Source: Dongia_A sp035695765 (GTDB lineage Bacteria > Pseudomonadota > Alphaproteobacteria > Dongiales > Dongiaceae). From it: DNA of 64,000 nt. Where the stretch lies: positions 1 to 64,000 of the forward strand of contig DASRRI010000034.1 in assembly GCA_035695765.1 (NCBI GenBank), in the 5' to 3' direction. The notes beneath the pieces are model-generated. The model saw only the letters and a list, made by a program, of their open reading frames with translations. It was not told the origin of the DNA and searched no databases. The position numbers and the translations under genes are program-made. Below, piece by piece: positions 19,230 to 27,471 of this stretch. How positions within the stretch are numbered: position 1 is the stretch's first letter; the number at the start of each line of letters is the position of its first letter.

Positions 19230-19330
19230 CTCCCCGTCATGGCCGCGGCCTGGCGGTCCGGCCATCCACGAGCGTCTGCGCGTTTGAACTCGTGGATGCC
19301 CGGATTCTAGGAGCCGGGCATGACGGGGAG
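19230..19330. repeat. Palindromic intergenic element, copy A
   Basis: A 101-base element bounded by a perfect 12-base inverted repeat, CTCCCCGTCATG (19230-19241) and CATGACGGGGAG (19319-19330). A nested inverted repeat ATCCACGAG / CTCGTGGAT surrounds GTCTGCGCG. It lies between the convergent ends of the carbamoyltransferase and RTX genes. Three relatives lie at 23968, 24123 and 24257. Confidence 0.85.
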
Positions 19331-19373
19331 AGGACGGCCTGCCCGTGGGCTGAGAGGGCAGGCCGCCCGGGCG

Positions 19374-22202
19374 CTACTCCAAGATCACATCGGCGAGGCT
19401 CGCATTGGTGACGTTCTGCAGCGTCACCAGCGTGACGAAGCTGTCGGCCCCGCCGTCGCTGTCGAACAGCAGGTTGGTGTTGCCGCCGCTTACCTGGAGA
19501 TAGAGATATCCATCGCCAACCACGTCGTCGGCGGCGATGCCAAAATCCTCGAACAGGTCGCGCAGGTCGATCTTGTCCTTACCGACCTCGAACCCGGTGA
19601 TGAGATCGGCGCCAAGCATGCCAAGATCGCTGGGATCGGCCAGATCGTAGCGGATGTGGTCATCGCCGGCGCCGCCGTCGATCGTGTCCGCGCCGAAGCC
19701 GCCTTCGATCACGTCGTTGCCGTCGCCGCCGTTGAGCACATCAGCACCTCCGGCGCCATACAGGTAGTCGTGCCCCTTGCCGCCATTCGCGGTATCCGAT
19801 CCGTTGGAGCCATAGATGGCATTGTTCAGGTCGTTTCCGTTGATGCTGAGCGCAAGTGCATCCATCTGGACACTCTCGATGTTGGCGCCGAGAGTGAGGC
19901 TCACGGTCGTGATAATGGTGTCGTAACCGCTGTTGGCCGCCTCTTGAACGACATCGCCGACGCTGTCCACGATATAAGTATCATCGCCCTTGCCACCGGT
20001 CATGACGTCGTCGCCGCTGCCGCCGTTCAGCTCGTCGCGTCCGGCACCACCGGTCAGCGTGTCGTTGCCGATCTCGCCGACGAGCAGATCGTTGCCATCG
20101 CCACCTGTGAGCTGATCGTTGCCGCCCCAGCCACGCAGGGTATCGTTGCCCGCTTTGCCATCGAGATTGTCGTTGCCGGCGTCCCCGTCGATCATGTTGG
20201 CAAGGACATTGCCGATTCCGACGGAATCGGTGGTGAGCGTGTAGAAGCTCAGATCCTCAACGTTGGCGCCGAGCACATAACTGGCGAGGGTCGTGATGAC
20301 GATGTCGTGGTCGCCCCCATGGACGTTCTCGATAACCTTGTCGCCGGCGCTGTCCACATAGTACGCGTCGTTGTCGGCACCGCCGACCATCTTGTCGTTG
20401 CCGGTGCCGCCAATCAGTACATCGCTGCCATCGCCACCAGTCAGCACATCGTTGCCGGCAAGGCCCTGGAGATAGTTGTTGCCGGTGTTGCCGACGATGA
20501 TGTTGGCAAGCTCGTTGCCTTTACCCTCGTAGTTGGCGCCGCCGAGGAGCGTCAGGTTCTCGAAGTTGGCGCCGAGCGTGTAGTTCATTGCCGCAGAGAT
20601 CTTGTCGATACCGCCATTCACATCCTCGACCAGGGTGTCGGTCGCATCCACTTCGATGTACCAGTCGTTACCGCGGCCGCCGATGAGCGTGTCGGCGCCA
20701 CCGTTGCCTTGCAGCACGTCGTTGCCGTCGCCGCCATCAAGCTTGTCGTCCTTCTGGCTGGCGAATAGCACGTCATTGCCGGTCTCGCCGATCAGGATGG
20801 CCTCGCCGGAGCCGGCCAGCAGGGTGTCGTCGCCGCCGTGGCCGTTCAGAAGGTTCTTTCCATTGTTGCCGAGGATCACGTTGTTCAGGCCATTCCCGAA
20901 CCCATCGATGTCGCCGCTGCCATCAAGGAAGAGCTTTTCGACGTTGGCGCCGTTCGCGGTTGCCAGGTCATAGGTAAAGCCGACGTCGATCCGGTCAATT
21001 CCTTGTCCCTTCAGCTCGGTGACCTTGTCGTCGACGCTGTCGACGCGATAGACGTCATCACCCTGACCACCGCGCATGTCGTCGTTGCCGGTGCCGCCGT
21101 CAAGGAGGTCGCTGCCTGTCTCGCCGAGGAGAAGGTCGTCGCCCGCCCCTCCGGTCAGCTCGTCCTGACCGGCGCCTCCCCGGAGAGTGTCATTGTCGGC
21201 GCCTCCGTAGAGAATGTCGTCACCCGTGCCGCCAAGCAAAAGGTCGTTACCGGCATCGCCAGTGAGGACGTCGTTTCCGGCTTTGCCATCCAGTTTGTTC
21301 TTGCCGATATAGCCGGTAATGACATTGCCCAGCGCATTGCCGATGCCATTCACATCGCCCGCTGAGGTCAAGGTCAGGTGCTCGAGATTGTTGCCAAGGA
21401 CATAGCTGATCGTGCTGAAGACGTAATCATCGCCTTCCTTGGACTTCTCGACGACAACGTCCTTGAGGCTGTCGATGAAATAAACATCATTCCCTTTGCC
21501 GCCGACCATCTTGTCGTTGCCGGTCCCGCCATCCAGGGCGTCATCGCCTAGACCGCCGGACAGCACGTCGTTGCCGTCGCCGCCGAGCAGGGAATTGTCG
21601 CCACTGTTCCCAGTGATGACGTTGCCGACAGTGGTGCCATAGCCATTGATGTTGCCGGTGCCGGTCAGCGTCAGGTTCTCGACATTCGCCACGGCGCCGA
21701 GGAACCAGCTCACGGAGCTGCGGATCTCGTCGATGCCGCCATCGGCGTCTTCGACCGCGACGTCCGATCCGATGTTCACGACGTAGAGGTCGTTGCCCGA
21801 GCCGCCGGTCATAGTGTCGGTGCCGTTGCCGCCGTCGAGCGTATCGTTGCCGTTCTCGCCATATAGGCGATCATTTCCATCGCCGCCATCGAGGAAGTCG
21901 TCGCCAGTCCCGCCAACGAGGACGTCATTGCCGCCGGCGCCGGTGAGCCGGTCGTTGCCGCCGCGGCCCGACAGTTCATTGAAGCTGTCATTGCCGTAGA
22001 TCACGTTGGCGCCGTCATCACCTGCGGCGTCGAGGCTATTGGTTCCGAGCAAAACCAGCGATTCGATATTGGCTATACCGCTGGTTACCAAGTCGATGTC
22101 GATCGAAGTGTAGATCGCATCGAATCCCTGCTTGGCGAGCTCCGTGACCTTGTCGTTGAAGCTATCGATGTAATAGCGATCGTCGCCCTTGCCACCGGCC
22201 AT
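19374..22202 (-). CDS. RTX calcium-binding repeat protein, C-terminal part (type I secretion target)
   Basis: Downstream part of a gene split by a frameshift; the true frame continues up to about 22397, and residue 1 here is merely the first Met (MAGGKGDDRYYIDS). It consists of alternating modules: calcium-binding nonapeptides of the GGxGxD type (for example GGDGNDRLYGENGNDTLDGG) and about 60-residue linkers reading like VYRVDSVDDKVTE, then YTLGANFENLTLLG and GNELANIIVGNTGNN. The last 90 residues (LITGFEVGKDKIDLRDLF to SLADVILE) resemble the C-terminal secretion region of type I substrates. No transporter genes are nearby. Likely an extracellular or surface protein; function unknown. Confidence 0.85.
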   Translation of the reverse strand: MAGGKGDDRYYIDSFNDKVTELAKQGFDAIYTSIDIDLVTSGIANIESLVLLGTNSLDAAGDDGANVIYGNDSFNELSGRGGNDRLTGAGGNDVLVGGTGDDFLDGGDGNDRLYGENGNDTLDGGNGTDTMTGGSGNDLYVVNIGSDVAVEDADGGIDEIRSSVSWFLGAVANVENLTLTGTGNINGYGTTVGNVITGNSGDNSLLGGDGNDVLSGGLGDDALDGGTGNDKMVGGKGNDVYFIDSLKDVVVEKSKEGDDYVFSTISYVLGNNLEHLTLTSAGDVNGIGNALGNVITGYIGKNKLDGKAGNDVLTGDAGNDLLLGGTGDDILYGGADNDTLRGGAGQDELTGGAGDDLLLGETGSDLLDGGTGNDDMRGGQGDDVYRVDSVDDKVTELKGQGIDRIDVGFTYDLATANGANVEKLFLDGSGDIDGFGNGLNNVILGNNGKNLLNGHGGDDTLLAGSGEAILIGETGNDVLFASQKDDKLDGGDGNDVLQGNGGADTLIGGRGNDWYIEVDATDTLVEDVNGGIDKISAAMNYTLGANFENLTLLGGANYEGKGNELANIIVGNTGNNYLQGLAGNDVLTGGDGSDVLIGGTGNDKMVGGADNDAYYVDSAGDKVIENVHGGDHDIVITTLASYVLGANVEDLSFYTLTTDSVGIGNVLANMIDGDAGNDNLDGKAGNDTLRGWGGNDQLTGGDGNDLLVGEIGNDTLTGGAGRDELNGGSGDDVMTGGKGDDTYIVDSVGDVVQEAANSGYDTIITTVSLTLGANIESVQMDALALSINGNDLNNAIYGSNGSDTANGGKGHDYLYGAGGADVLNGGDGNDVIEGGFGADTIDGGAGDDHIRYDLADPSDLGMLGADLITGFEVGKDKIDLRDLFEDFGIAADDVVGDGYLYLQVSGGNTNLLFDSDGGADSFVTLVTLQNVTNASLADVILE

Positions 22203-22252
22203 GGCGTCGTTGCCCAGGCCGCCGTCGAGCGTGTCGTTGCCCTTGCCGCCGG

Positions 22253-23686
22253 TCAGCGTGTCGTCGCCGAGGTAGCCGTCCAGGAAGTCGTTGCCATCCT
22301 TGCCATCCAGCGCGTCATTGCCGATGTCGCCAATGATCTCGTTTGCCAGGGCATTGCCGGTGCCAGTGACGCCACCGGAGAAATCGAACGTGAGCTCTCG
22401 ACGTTGGCGGCAAGGACATGGTTTGACAGTGTTGTCAGGACGGTGTCGGAACCCTCGTTGGCCTGTTCGTCCACTTTGTCGCCCGCATCGGCAACATAGT
22501 AGTAGTCGTCGCCCTGGCCGCCGCTCATCACGTCTGCACCACGTCCACCACGCAGCGAGTCGTAACCGGCGCCGCTGATCAGCGTGTCGTCGCCATCATC
22601 GCCCGACAGGATGTTGTTGCCAGAATTGCCTCTGATCACGTTATTGAGGATGTTGCCGGTGACCTTGCTGTCGGATCCGTCAAACAGCATAGCATTCTCG
22701 ATGTTTGCCAACTCCGGAACCGACAGATCCAAGTCCTCGGGCGAGCGAATCTCGTCGATCCCTTCGTCTGCGAGCTCTACGATGTGATCGGTGCCGCCAC
22801 CGAGCACAACCTGATAGGCATCGTTGCCGAGGCCACCGACGAGGGTATCGTCACCATTTTCGCCGGCGAGCACGTCGTCGCCGATGCCGCCAGTCAAGAG
22901 GTCGTTGCCGGTGGCGCCTTGCAGCGTGTCATTGCCTGCGCCGCCGTCCACCTCGTTGTTGCCGCTATTGCCGCGGATCACGTTGTTGAGCGCGTTGCCC
23001 GTCGCAAACGTTGCGGCGCCTGTCAGGTTGAGCTCCTCGAGATTTTCGCCCAACGTGTAGTCGATGCCGGCATTGACAACGTCGTAGCCTTCGTTCGCCA
23101 CCTCCTTCAGGACGTCATTGCCGCTGTCGACGTAGTACGTGTCGTTGCCCTTGCCGCCGGTCATGACGTCGTTGCCCTCGCCGCCGACTATCGTGTCATT
23201 ACCCTTGCCGCCGCTCAGAGTGTCGTCGCCGGTGTTGCCGGCAAGATAGTCATTGCCGTCCTCGCCACTGATCGTGTCGTCGTCCTTGCCGCCATAAATC
23301 TCGTCATTGCCTGTTCCGCCGAGCAGCGTGTCGTTGCCATCGCCGGCTTCGATCACGTCGTTGCCGGCCTTGCCATCAAGTTTGTCGTTGCCGATCGTTC
23401 CGCCGAGATAGTTGTCGAGGGCGTTGCCGATGCCGTTGAGGTCGGTGCCGTCCAGCTGCAGCTGTTCGACGTTGGCAGGCAGGGTGATCGAAACCGTGCT
23501 GACGATGACGTCGTAGAGACCCTTGTTCTTCAGCTCGGTGACGACGTCGCCGGCCTGGTCGACGTAGTAGATGTCGTTGCCGTCGCCGCCCTTCATCCTG
23601 TCGGCGCCGGTGAGGCCGTTCAGCGTGTCGTCGTTGTTGGTGCCGGTCAGAGTGTCGTTGCCGGGGGTGCCCGTGATCGCAGTCAT
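22253..23686 (-). CDS. RTX calcium-binding repeat protein, N-terminal part (frameshifted)
   Basis: Upstream part of the same large gene. It starts MTAITGTPGNDTLTG at 23686 with GGAGAG seven bases upstream; a further in-frame ATG lies at 23701. It is made of GGxGxD nonapeptides and the same linkers as the downstream part. The frame goes wrong after HVLAANVES: the residues that follow (SRSISPVASL onward) are not repeat-like, while another frame reads LTFDFSGGVTGTGNALANEI, exactly what the repeat pattern predicts. The break is at about 22395-22398 and fits loss of one base. Joined, the protein would be about 1,440 residues. Confidence 0.82.
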   Translation of the reverse strand: MTAITGTPGNDTLTGTNNDDTLNGLTGADRMKGGDGNDIYYVDQAGDVVTELKNKGLYDVIVSTVSITLPANVEQLQLDGTDLNGIGNALDNYLGGTIGNDKLDGKAGNDVIEAGDGNDTLLGGTGNDEIYGGKDDDTISGEDGNDYLAGNTGDDTLSGGKGNDTIVGGEGNDVMTGGKGNDTYYVDSGNDVLKEVANEGYDVVNAGIDYTLGENLEELNLTGAATFATGNALNNVIRGNSGNNEVDGGAGNDTLQGATGNDLLTGGIGDDVLAGENGDDTLVGGLGNDAYQVVLGGGTDHIVELADEGIDEIRSPEDLDLSVPELANIENAMLFDGSDSKVTGNILNNVIRGNSGNNILSGDDGDDTLISGAGYDSLRGGRGADVMSGGQGDDYYYVADAGDKVDEQANEGSDTVLTTLSNHVLAANVESSRSISPVASLAPAMPWQTRSLATSAMTRWMARMATTSWTATSATTR

Positions 23687-23967
23687 TTTCGCGCTCTCCA
23701 CATGTTACAAAGCGGCAGCCCAGGGACATGCACGCGCCGAGGGTCGCCGCCGCCCCCGAGCGCATGTGCTGATCGCCGTCAGCCCCTGCGGGGTGCGGCT
23801 TAATTCCTATTTTTGTTGCAACTTGGTCAAATATGGCTTTTCCTGACGAGCAGGTCGGCCACATTTGTGTGGAGGCTTTTATAGAGAGGCTTTCACAGCC
23901 GGTTTGAGCGCGGTCTCAAATAACTATCAAAAAACGTGCTGAGAGCACTTGAAGGACCAGAAAGGGA

Positions 23968-24060
23968 CTCCCCGTCACGGCCGGGGACGCTGGCCAGCCG
24001 GGAACCGCCGCAGGGGCGGATCTCGGCCACCCGGATTCTTCCTCCGGGTGTGACGGGGAG
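23968..24060. repeat. Palindromic intergenic element, copy B
   Basis: A 93-base relative of the element at 19230. Ends are CTCCCCGTCA (23968-23977) and TGACGGGGAG (24051-24060), a perfect 10-base inverted repeat. The interior includes CACCCGGATTCTTCCTCCGGGTG, similar to copy A's CCCGGATTCTAGGAGCCGGG. Confidence 0.82.
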
Positions 24061-24122
24061 AAGGCGGCCCGCTTCTGCCGGTAGTGAAGCGGGCCGCCCA
24101 AACTTCGCGCGCTGATCTAATT

Positions 24123-24207
24123 CTCCCCGTCACGGTCGAGCTGGCCTCGACCACTCACGAGAGTCTGCGCGGTAACTCGTGAGTGCCCGGTTGGGCGTGA
24201 CGGGGAG
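24123..24207. repeat. Palindromic intergenic element, copy C
   Basis: 85 bases, ends CTCCCCGTCA (24123-24132) and TGACGGGGAG (24198-24207). The inner repeat ACTCACGAG / CTCGTGAGT surrounds AGTCTGCGCGGTAA, matching copy A's GTCTGCGCG loop. Confidence 0.82.
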
Positions 24208-24256
24208 GGGACGACGCCCACGGGCTGGGCAGGCGGCCGTCCGTCCCGAAATCATT

Positions 24257-24347
24257 CTCCCCGCCATGGCCGAGACGGGCTCGACGATCCCTGAGCGCGT
24301 GCGCGGATAGGCCCATGGATTTCCCTGCGACGGGGCATGACGGGGAG
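24257..24347. repeat. Palindromic intergenic element, copy D
   Basis: 91 bases, ends CTCCCCGCCATG (24257-24268) and CATGACGGGGAG (24336-24347), a 12-base inverted repeat with one mismatch. It shares the GTGCGCGGAT core with the other copies. Confidence 0.8.
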
Positions 24348-24682
24348 CAGGCGGCAGCTTGGGGGGCGTACCGCCATCGCGGTCCTAGGCCGCTGGCAGC
24401 AGTGGCATGAGTGGATCGTTGATCGTCATCCTGTCACTCCTGTCAAAATCAGGACGGCGCCCGGCGCGGTCGATGCCGCCGCATTGGCAAAAACATTGTC
24501 CTAAGACATGTGGTAAGTCACTCTATCAATCGGGGTATTCGCGCAGAGAGCGGCAATTATTATGGAACTTCTGTCATTGTCAAATGGTCGGACTGTGACC
24601 ACAAGGCCGTGAAGCCGCGGCGCGCTGCCGTCGCCATCGGCGCGCAGAATTCGCGTCGAGCACTCTGAGAAGATGAGATGCT

Positions 24683-26722
24683 TTATCGACCGTGCGCGCT
24701 GCGGCCGACGTTCCATTGACGACAGCGCCAGCCGGGCAGGCGGATGGTCGCGGTGGTGCCGAGTCCCTTTTCGCTGTCGAGGCTCAGTGTTCCGCCGTGC
24801 ATTTCGATGAAGGCCTTGGTGATGGTGAGGCCAAGACCGGTGCCGTCATAGCGACGGGCGAGCGTGCCGTCGATCTGGCCGAACGGCTCCAGCGCGCGCG
24901 GGATCTCCTCCGGCGCCATGCCGATGCCGGTGTCGCTGACGCTGATCAGGAGATCGCCGCCGCCCTCACGCTTGGCGGCGATCTGAATCTGGCCGCCAGC
25001 AGGCGTGAACTTGACGGCGTTGGAGAGCAGGTTGAGCAGCGCCTGGCTAATCAGCTTGCGGTCGGCATAGATGCGCGCGATGTCGGCGGCGATCTCCGAG
25101 CTGATGGCAAGGCCTGCCTTCTGCGCGCGGATGTCCAGCAGGCGCTTGGCCTCGTCCATCGCCTCCACCAGCGCGAAATCCTGCTCGACGATTTCGAATC
25201 GTCCGGCCTCGACCTTGCTGAGGTCGAGGATGTCATTGATGAGAGAGAGCAAGTGCTGCCCGCTGCGGTGGATGTCGGCGGCATAGTTGGCATATTGCGC
25301 GACGCCGACGGGACCGAAGAATTCGCGCTCGATCACTTCAGCGAAGCCGATGATGGCATTCAATGGAGTGCGCAGCTCGTGGCTCATATTGGCCAGGAAC
25401 TGCGACTTGGTCCGGCTGGCGACCTCCGCCTGCTCCTTGGCGAGGCGCAAATCGCGCTGGCTGCGCGCCAGCTCATCGCCGCGCTCCACCAGGTCGCTGA
25501 CGTCGGTATAGACCGTCACCATGCCGCCAAGGCGCGTGCGCCGGTCGCTGATGCGCAGGTGCCCGCCATTCAGCATCCTCATCTCCACATGGCCCTGGCC
25601 GTTGCGGTGCTGCTGGCTGCGCTGCGTGGTCCATTCCTCTTCCTTGGCCTCCGAGTATCCGGGAGCGCTGATAACCTGGCCGGCTTCCAGCTCGAGGCGG
25701 AGGACATCGTCGAACGTCATATTCTCGATATCGGCGTCCGGCTGAATGCCGAGATAGCTGCGCGCCATCATGTTGCAGAAGCGCAAGCTGCCATCCGGCC
25801 CGTAACAGACCAGGCCGTCGGTCATGCCATCGATCGAGTCGAGCAGCTCGCGCCGCATGGAAGCGGCCTGCTGCTCGCTGGCGGTCAGCCGCACCGCCGC
25901 GCGCTTCTGATCAGTGATGTCGAGGACGAAGCCGTCCCAATAGACGCGGCCGCGATCGGGGTCGGGTGCGGCCCACGCGCATTCCCGGAACCAGCGCAGC
26001 TCGCCGCTCCTCGGATGCACGTAGCGGTATTCGTGGACATAAGGCTGGCCCAGTTCCTTGCGCCGGCGCTCCACCTCGCGATAGGCCGGCATGTCGTCGG
26101 CATGGATCCGCCCCACCCAGGTGCTGATGTCGGCAAGGCGTGTGGCGGGATTGATGGCGCCCATCATCTCAACCGCATCGCGGCCCCAGCAGCGCACGGC
26201 GCCGTCGATGAAGCCATAAGGGCCATCACCCGGCGCTCCCTGATAGACCATGATGTTGTGCATGTTCTCCAGCAGCGCTTCCACGCGCCGCAGCTCGGTG
26301 CGCCGCGCCATCGCCGCGGCCTCGCGGCTGATGCACAGGTGGACGAGCCCTGCCGCACCGGCCAGTGCATCCTCGCAATCCTGCGAGACGGGTTCCGATT
26401 TGAGGAAGGCGAAGATCTTGCCGCGGTCGCTGGATTGCGGCCCATGGATCAAGGCAGTGCGCAGCTTGAGGTCGGGCATCGCGAACAGGATCGCCTCGTC
26501 CGGCACCGACGCCGAGGCCGCCGCGATCCGCTCCAATGCCTCGGGAGTGCCGCGGCTGACGAACAGGATCGGCTGCTCGCGCAGTCCGGTGATGGTGATG
26601 GCGGTGTGTGCGATGCTTTCGACAGCGCAAAGCCGGTCACACACCAGCTGCAACTGAGTGTCGAGTTCTGTGCAGCGCGCCAGCTCGCGCGCCAGCTCGG
26701 CGAGGTCTCGCATCCCGTGCAT
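24683..26722 (-). CDS. PAS-domain sensor histidine kinase
   Basis: 679 residues without obvious membrane helices, so probably cytoplasmic. Order: an N-terminal GAF-like region (residues 1-140), a PAS domain with a PAC-type end (WGRDAVEMMG to YWDGFVLDITDQ), a second PAS (SIDGMTDGLVCYGPDGSLRF), a HisKA domain with the H-box SHELRTPLNAIIGF near residue 447, and a HATPase domain with N-box LLNLLSNAVKF, G1 DTGIGM and G2 DGTGLGLTI. No receiver domain and no adjacent response regulator, so the partner is unknown. It resembles PAS kinases common in Rhodospirillales. Confidence 0.9.
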   Translation of the reverse strand: MHGMRDLAELARELARCTELDTQLQLVCDRLCAVESIAHTAITITGLREQPILFVSRGTPEALERIAAASASVPDEAILFAMPDLKLRTALIHGPQSSDRGKIFAFLKSEPVSQDCEDALAGAAGLVHLCISREAAAMARRTELRRVEALLENMHNIMVYQGAPGDGPYGFIDGAVRCWGRDAVEMMGAINPATRLADISTWVGRIHADDMPAYREVERRRKELGQPYVHEYRYVHPRSGELRWFRECAWAAPDPDRGRVYWDGFVLDITDQKRAAVRLTASEQQAASMRRELLDSIDGMTDGLVCYGPDGSLRFCNMMARSYLGIQPDADIENMTFDDVLRLELEAGQVISAPGYSEAKEEEWTTQRSQQHRNGQGHVEMRMLNGGHLRISDRRTRLGGMVTVYTDVSDLVERGDELARSQRDLRLAKEQAEVASRTKSQFLANMSHELRTPLNAIIGFAEVIEREFFGPVGVAQYANYAADIHRSGQHLLSLINDILDLSKVEAGRFEIVEQDFALVEAMDEAKRLLDIRAQKAGLAISSEIAADIARIYADRKLISQALLNLLSNAVKFTPAGGQIQIAAKREGGGDLLISVSDTGIGMAPEEIPRALEPFGQIDGTLARRYDGTGLGLTITKAFIEMHGGTLSLDSEKGLGTTATIRLPGWRCRQWNVGRSAHGR

Positions 26723-26897
26723 CGGGCTCGGCCTACCGTCCCAAACTCGTTAAATGTGCTGACAAGTCTGCATGCCAATGGGTTAATAAACCCTGGACGG
26801 AGACTATCGAACGGGCCGGATTCGCCAGCCGTTATGGCCAAAAAAGAGTTAAAGGCAGGAGATGAATTCTTTCACAGCGGCAGCCAGCCGCCGGTAG

Positions 26898-27386
26898 CTA
26901 CATCAGGCCGATATTTCTGAGCAGCAAGCCCGTGCCGAGACCGACTGCAATGGTCACCAGCAGGTTGCGGGTCAGGAGCGAGGCAGCGATCGCAGCGATG
27001 GCCGCGAACAGGTCGGGATTGAACCACTCGCTCCCATCGGGCGCCTGGTCGAGATGCAAAGCGAAGGGCGCGATGATCGCGGTCAAGAGAGCGACCGGGC
27101 AGTGCGCCAATGCCTTTTCAATGAACCGCCAGCCGAGCGGAAGGTGCCGCACATAGCCGACCAGGGTCGCGGCATAGAGCGTATGGGGCAGATTGAGGAT
27201 CAAGGTCACGGTCCAGATCACCCAGGCCGGCGCCGACGCCGCCATGAGGGAGATCGCGACGAACTGCGCCGAGCCAGAGAACGCGAACAGCGACATGGTC
27301 TCGAATGGCGAGAGATGCGGCGCCTGCGATGTCGCGAGCGCGCCGAAGATCACGCCAAACGGCGCCGCGCCCACCATGAAGGGCAA
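26898..27386 (-). pseudogene. azlC-azlD remnant: in-frame deletion fusion of a branched-chain amino acid exporter
   Basis: The first 85 residues read as the N-terminal third of AzlC (PFMVGAAPFGVIFGALA, MSLFAFSGSAQFVAISLMAA, LPHTLYAATLVGYVRHLPLG). From about residue 87 the sequence reads as the C-terminal two thirds of AzlD (RFIEKALAHCPVALLTAIIA, NPDLFAAIAAIAASLLTRNL). The AzlC C-terminus and AzlD N-terminus are missing, with the junction near 27116-27134. The N-terminus is also damaged: AzlC-like residues AEILGGLKIILP continue upstream of the only TTG start, up to an in-frame TAG, with no ATG. Probably non-functional. Confidence 0.75.
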
Positions 27387-27471
27387 GATAATCTTGAGCC
27401 CGCCGAGAATCTCTGCGCGACGGCCCTGCGCGGCCGCCTATAGATCGGCGGCCGCTAGCACCGTTGTTCCA

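Larger units (their letters stand above)
23702..24682. other. Non-coding region of about 980 bases upstream of the RTX gene
   Basis: No convincing gene; short open frames here lack ribosome sites and family features. It holds an AT-richer stretch near 23810-23890, a likely place for the RTX promoter, then three palindromic elements (23968, 24123, 24257) in the middle third. The stretch 24400-24680, towards the end of the histidine kinase gene, shows nothing I can interpret. Confidence 0.6.

Noticed and set aside
19374..23700. Long plus-strand open frames opposite the RTX gene (for example 19320-20768 and 22784-23803)
   Set aside because: They mirror the repeat modules of the minus-strand gene, have no start signals, and their residues are monotonous Val/Ala/Ile repeats produced by the complementary codons.
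19374..23700. Tandem repeats as a CRISPR array
   Set aside because: Repeats are coding nonapeptides of variable DNA sequence without constant repeats or unique spacers; no cas genes are present.
24407..24598. 63-codon frame in the RTX upstream region
   Set aside because: No ribosome site, no family features, and it sits in repeat-rich non-coding DNA.
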